DNA of 64,000 bases, taken from NCBI GenBank assembly GCA_020744425.1, contig JAGMUV010000026.1:124001-188000 (forward strand). The letters are read 5' to 3'. Below, one piece after another: positions 62,546 to 64,000 of the stretch. The notes under the pieces were generated by a model. The model was not told the origin of the DNA. It did not search any database and saw only the letters and a program-made list of their open reading frames with translations. Position 1 is the stretch's first letter, and every line of letters begins with the position of its first letter. Position numbers and translations under genes: made by a program. This DNA is from Dactylonectria macrodidyma. Taxonomy: Eukaryota; Ascomycota; Sordariomycetes; Hypocreales; Nectriaceae.

Positions 62546-64000
62546 TATACTGAAACACACGGAGAGGGTTCGTGTGTCAATGATTAATGTATTTTGTATT
62601 AATACATTAATTCCGTATCTATTGGCGGCCCAGGGCTTCGTCACGGTAGGGGTATCGACCAAACTGCTCGACAGTATCATGTGCTGCTGAGCTATCCCCC
62701 GAAGGATCTCTTTCCAGACTGAAATGCTTCTCGTATATTAATTAGGGCGGCCTCGTTGTGTTTTAAGAGCTCGGCATCCTCGATGTTAGCTGGATCTTTT
62801 ATCAGCTTGTGTGCGCTACTGAACATTTCATCATGCTCATTGACAGCCGGTTCTTAGCCTTCTAACATCTCCGAATGCTTGAGCGGCAGATGGAACCAGG
62901 ACGGATACGTCTGCTGATAGCAAACTTCAGGTTTATTGGGAAAACCGGCTTTGAGAGCCCGCTGCGCAATGTGGTTCAGCCCATTCCTTCCCCTGCGCAA
63001 AAGCTAAATGTTCTTAGAAATTGACGCCGATGGTATCACGCCTATGCCAGCTCGGATTTTGCGATCTCATTACTAAATGCATCCTCGGCTGATGTACCAT
63101 GTGGATAGTCAATTCTCAACAACTGCATTTGCTGACCGTTGTATAGAGCGATATCGTAGGATGGCTTTTAGGTCGGTGGTGGCGTCCTCATAGAGCTTAG
63201 CATAAGCCAAACCGGCACCTATAGTATCACCAAGCTCCTTAGTGAAGTCGCCAATCTCTCGAATATATATAGATATATATGAGACGAAGGGATAAAATGA
63301 AATATCAAAGGGACGGTACTAATATATAGAAATTGAGCGTACTTATGAGAAGAGCCATTGCCCGAGTCTATAGTTAAACGGAGACTTTAAAAACTGAATC
63401 TAGTATGTCTAGTATAGTTAAGATCTAGATAAACCCATAGAGTTCCGTTTCGTTCACCATATAGATGCTCAACTACTCACATAATCTTTATTTCTCGGAT
63501 AGCTCGAACTTCCCGAAATAACCTCTCCAAGAGATAGAGGCCGCCTATAATCAGCTCCCCACGCCACCCTAGGTAGTCTAAGCAGTGGTTATCATATTTC
63601 TCTCCAGCGAATGAAGACAAAGCCCCAGATATGTCGCATATAAGCAACTGACTGCGTGGGTAAGGAGGGGTATAAAAAGGCGGTGCGTGTACCAGAATCT
63701 TTCGTGGGGTTGCTGACGCATACAAGCGTGAGAGGTAGTATATATTAAGAGCATACAAAGTTGCTTAACATAACTTGTGATACCACTAGGCTCTTTATAG
63801 TGGATGTCGACGGCTTGAGTGGTCGGATTTGAGTTCGCTTGATGTTGAAAAAACTGTCCATGCCGTGATTAGCAAAGTCATCTACCGGTAATAATAAGGT
63901 CTTTGCCTAAAGCACAACAATAACTTAGTTACCCTCGTCGACTTGAATGAAGGTGCCTTTAGGAAGTGTATAGCTCAGATACATTCGATGAGTCAGGCCT
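62546..64000. other. Intergenic, no convincing gene
   Basis: Moderately AT-rich, with TATATATAGATATATAT near 63264. A 93-codon minus-strand frame (63477-63758) is unrecognised. Nothing else supported. Confidence 0.35.

Overview
The window reads as nuclear DNA of a filamentous ascomycete (Pezizomycotina). It has short introns of 50-75 nt with GTRNGY donors and CTAAC/CTGAC branch sites. It also has HET-domain and F-box genes, an Asp f 4-like secreted protein, fungal amidase and SDR genes, and the usual fungal transposon set (Tad-type LINE, hAT, MULE, pogo/Fot, Tc1/mariner, Helitron). Species cannot be fixed from the sequence. The high transposon load and the isolated, often broken host genes suggest an accessory or subtelomere-like compartment.

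Layout. 0-8 kb: a MULE relic, an SDR oxidoreductase, the broken 3' end of an alpha/beta hydrolase, a 205-bp foldback element with a 5-bp target duplication, and an intact amidase. 8.6-10.6 kb: two short non-autonomous elements with hairpin-bearing inverted ends and 8-bp target duplications. The second lies directly upstream of an Asp f 4-like secreted protein gene (10.8-11.5 kb). 11.5-17 kb: degenerate coding traces, a 5'-truncated hAT transposase on the minus strand, and an internally deleted hAT on the plus strand. 17.2-20.5 kb: a coiled-coil protein gene cut in two by a 764-bp element; removing the element and one 8-bp duplication restores the frame. 20.9-23.4 kb: a complete hAT with exact ends. 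23.6-24.7 and 32.5-34.6 kb: Helitron relics. 26.4-28.6 kb: a HET gene. 29.1-31.7 kb: a broken glycoside-hydrolase-like fragment and an F-box gene.

34.7-56.0 kb is one large inverted structure. Two near-identical full-length Tad-type LINEs lie head to head around a MULE with perfect 143-bp terminal repeats. The MULE transposase gene is split by a decayed Fot1-like element inserted at TA, and its 3' part carries a second, intact pogo-like element with a SAP domain and a convergent second gene. The flank at the 5' end of the left LINE matches, in inverse orientation, the flank at the 3' end of the right LINE (12 bp). That is the pattern expected if the MULE segment was inverted by recombination between the two LINEs.

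56-64 kb returns to host sequence: a decayed Tc1/mariner relic, an MFS monocarboxylate-type transporter (three exons) divergently paired with a metallo-beta-lactamase-fold hydrolase, and a frameshifted unidentified gene fragment. Transposon ages clearly differ. The Tc1, Fot1 and some hAT/Helitron copies have stops or frameshifts (many at former Trp or Gln codons), while the LINEs, the 20.9-kb hAT and the pogo-SAP element are intact. No tRNA, rRNA or CRISPR array was seen.
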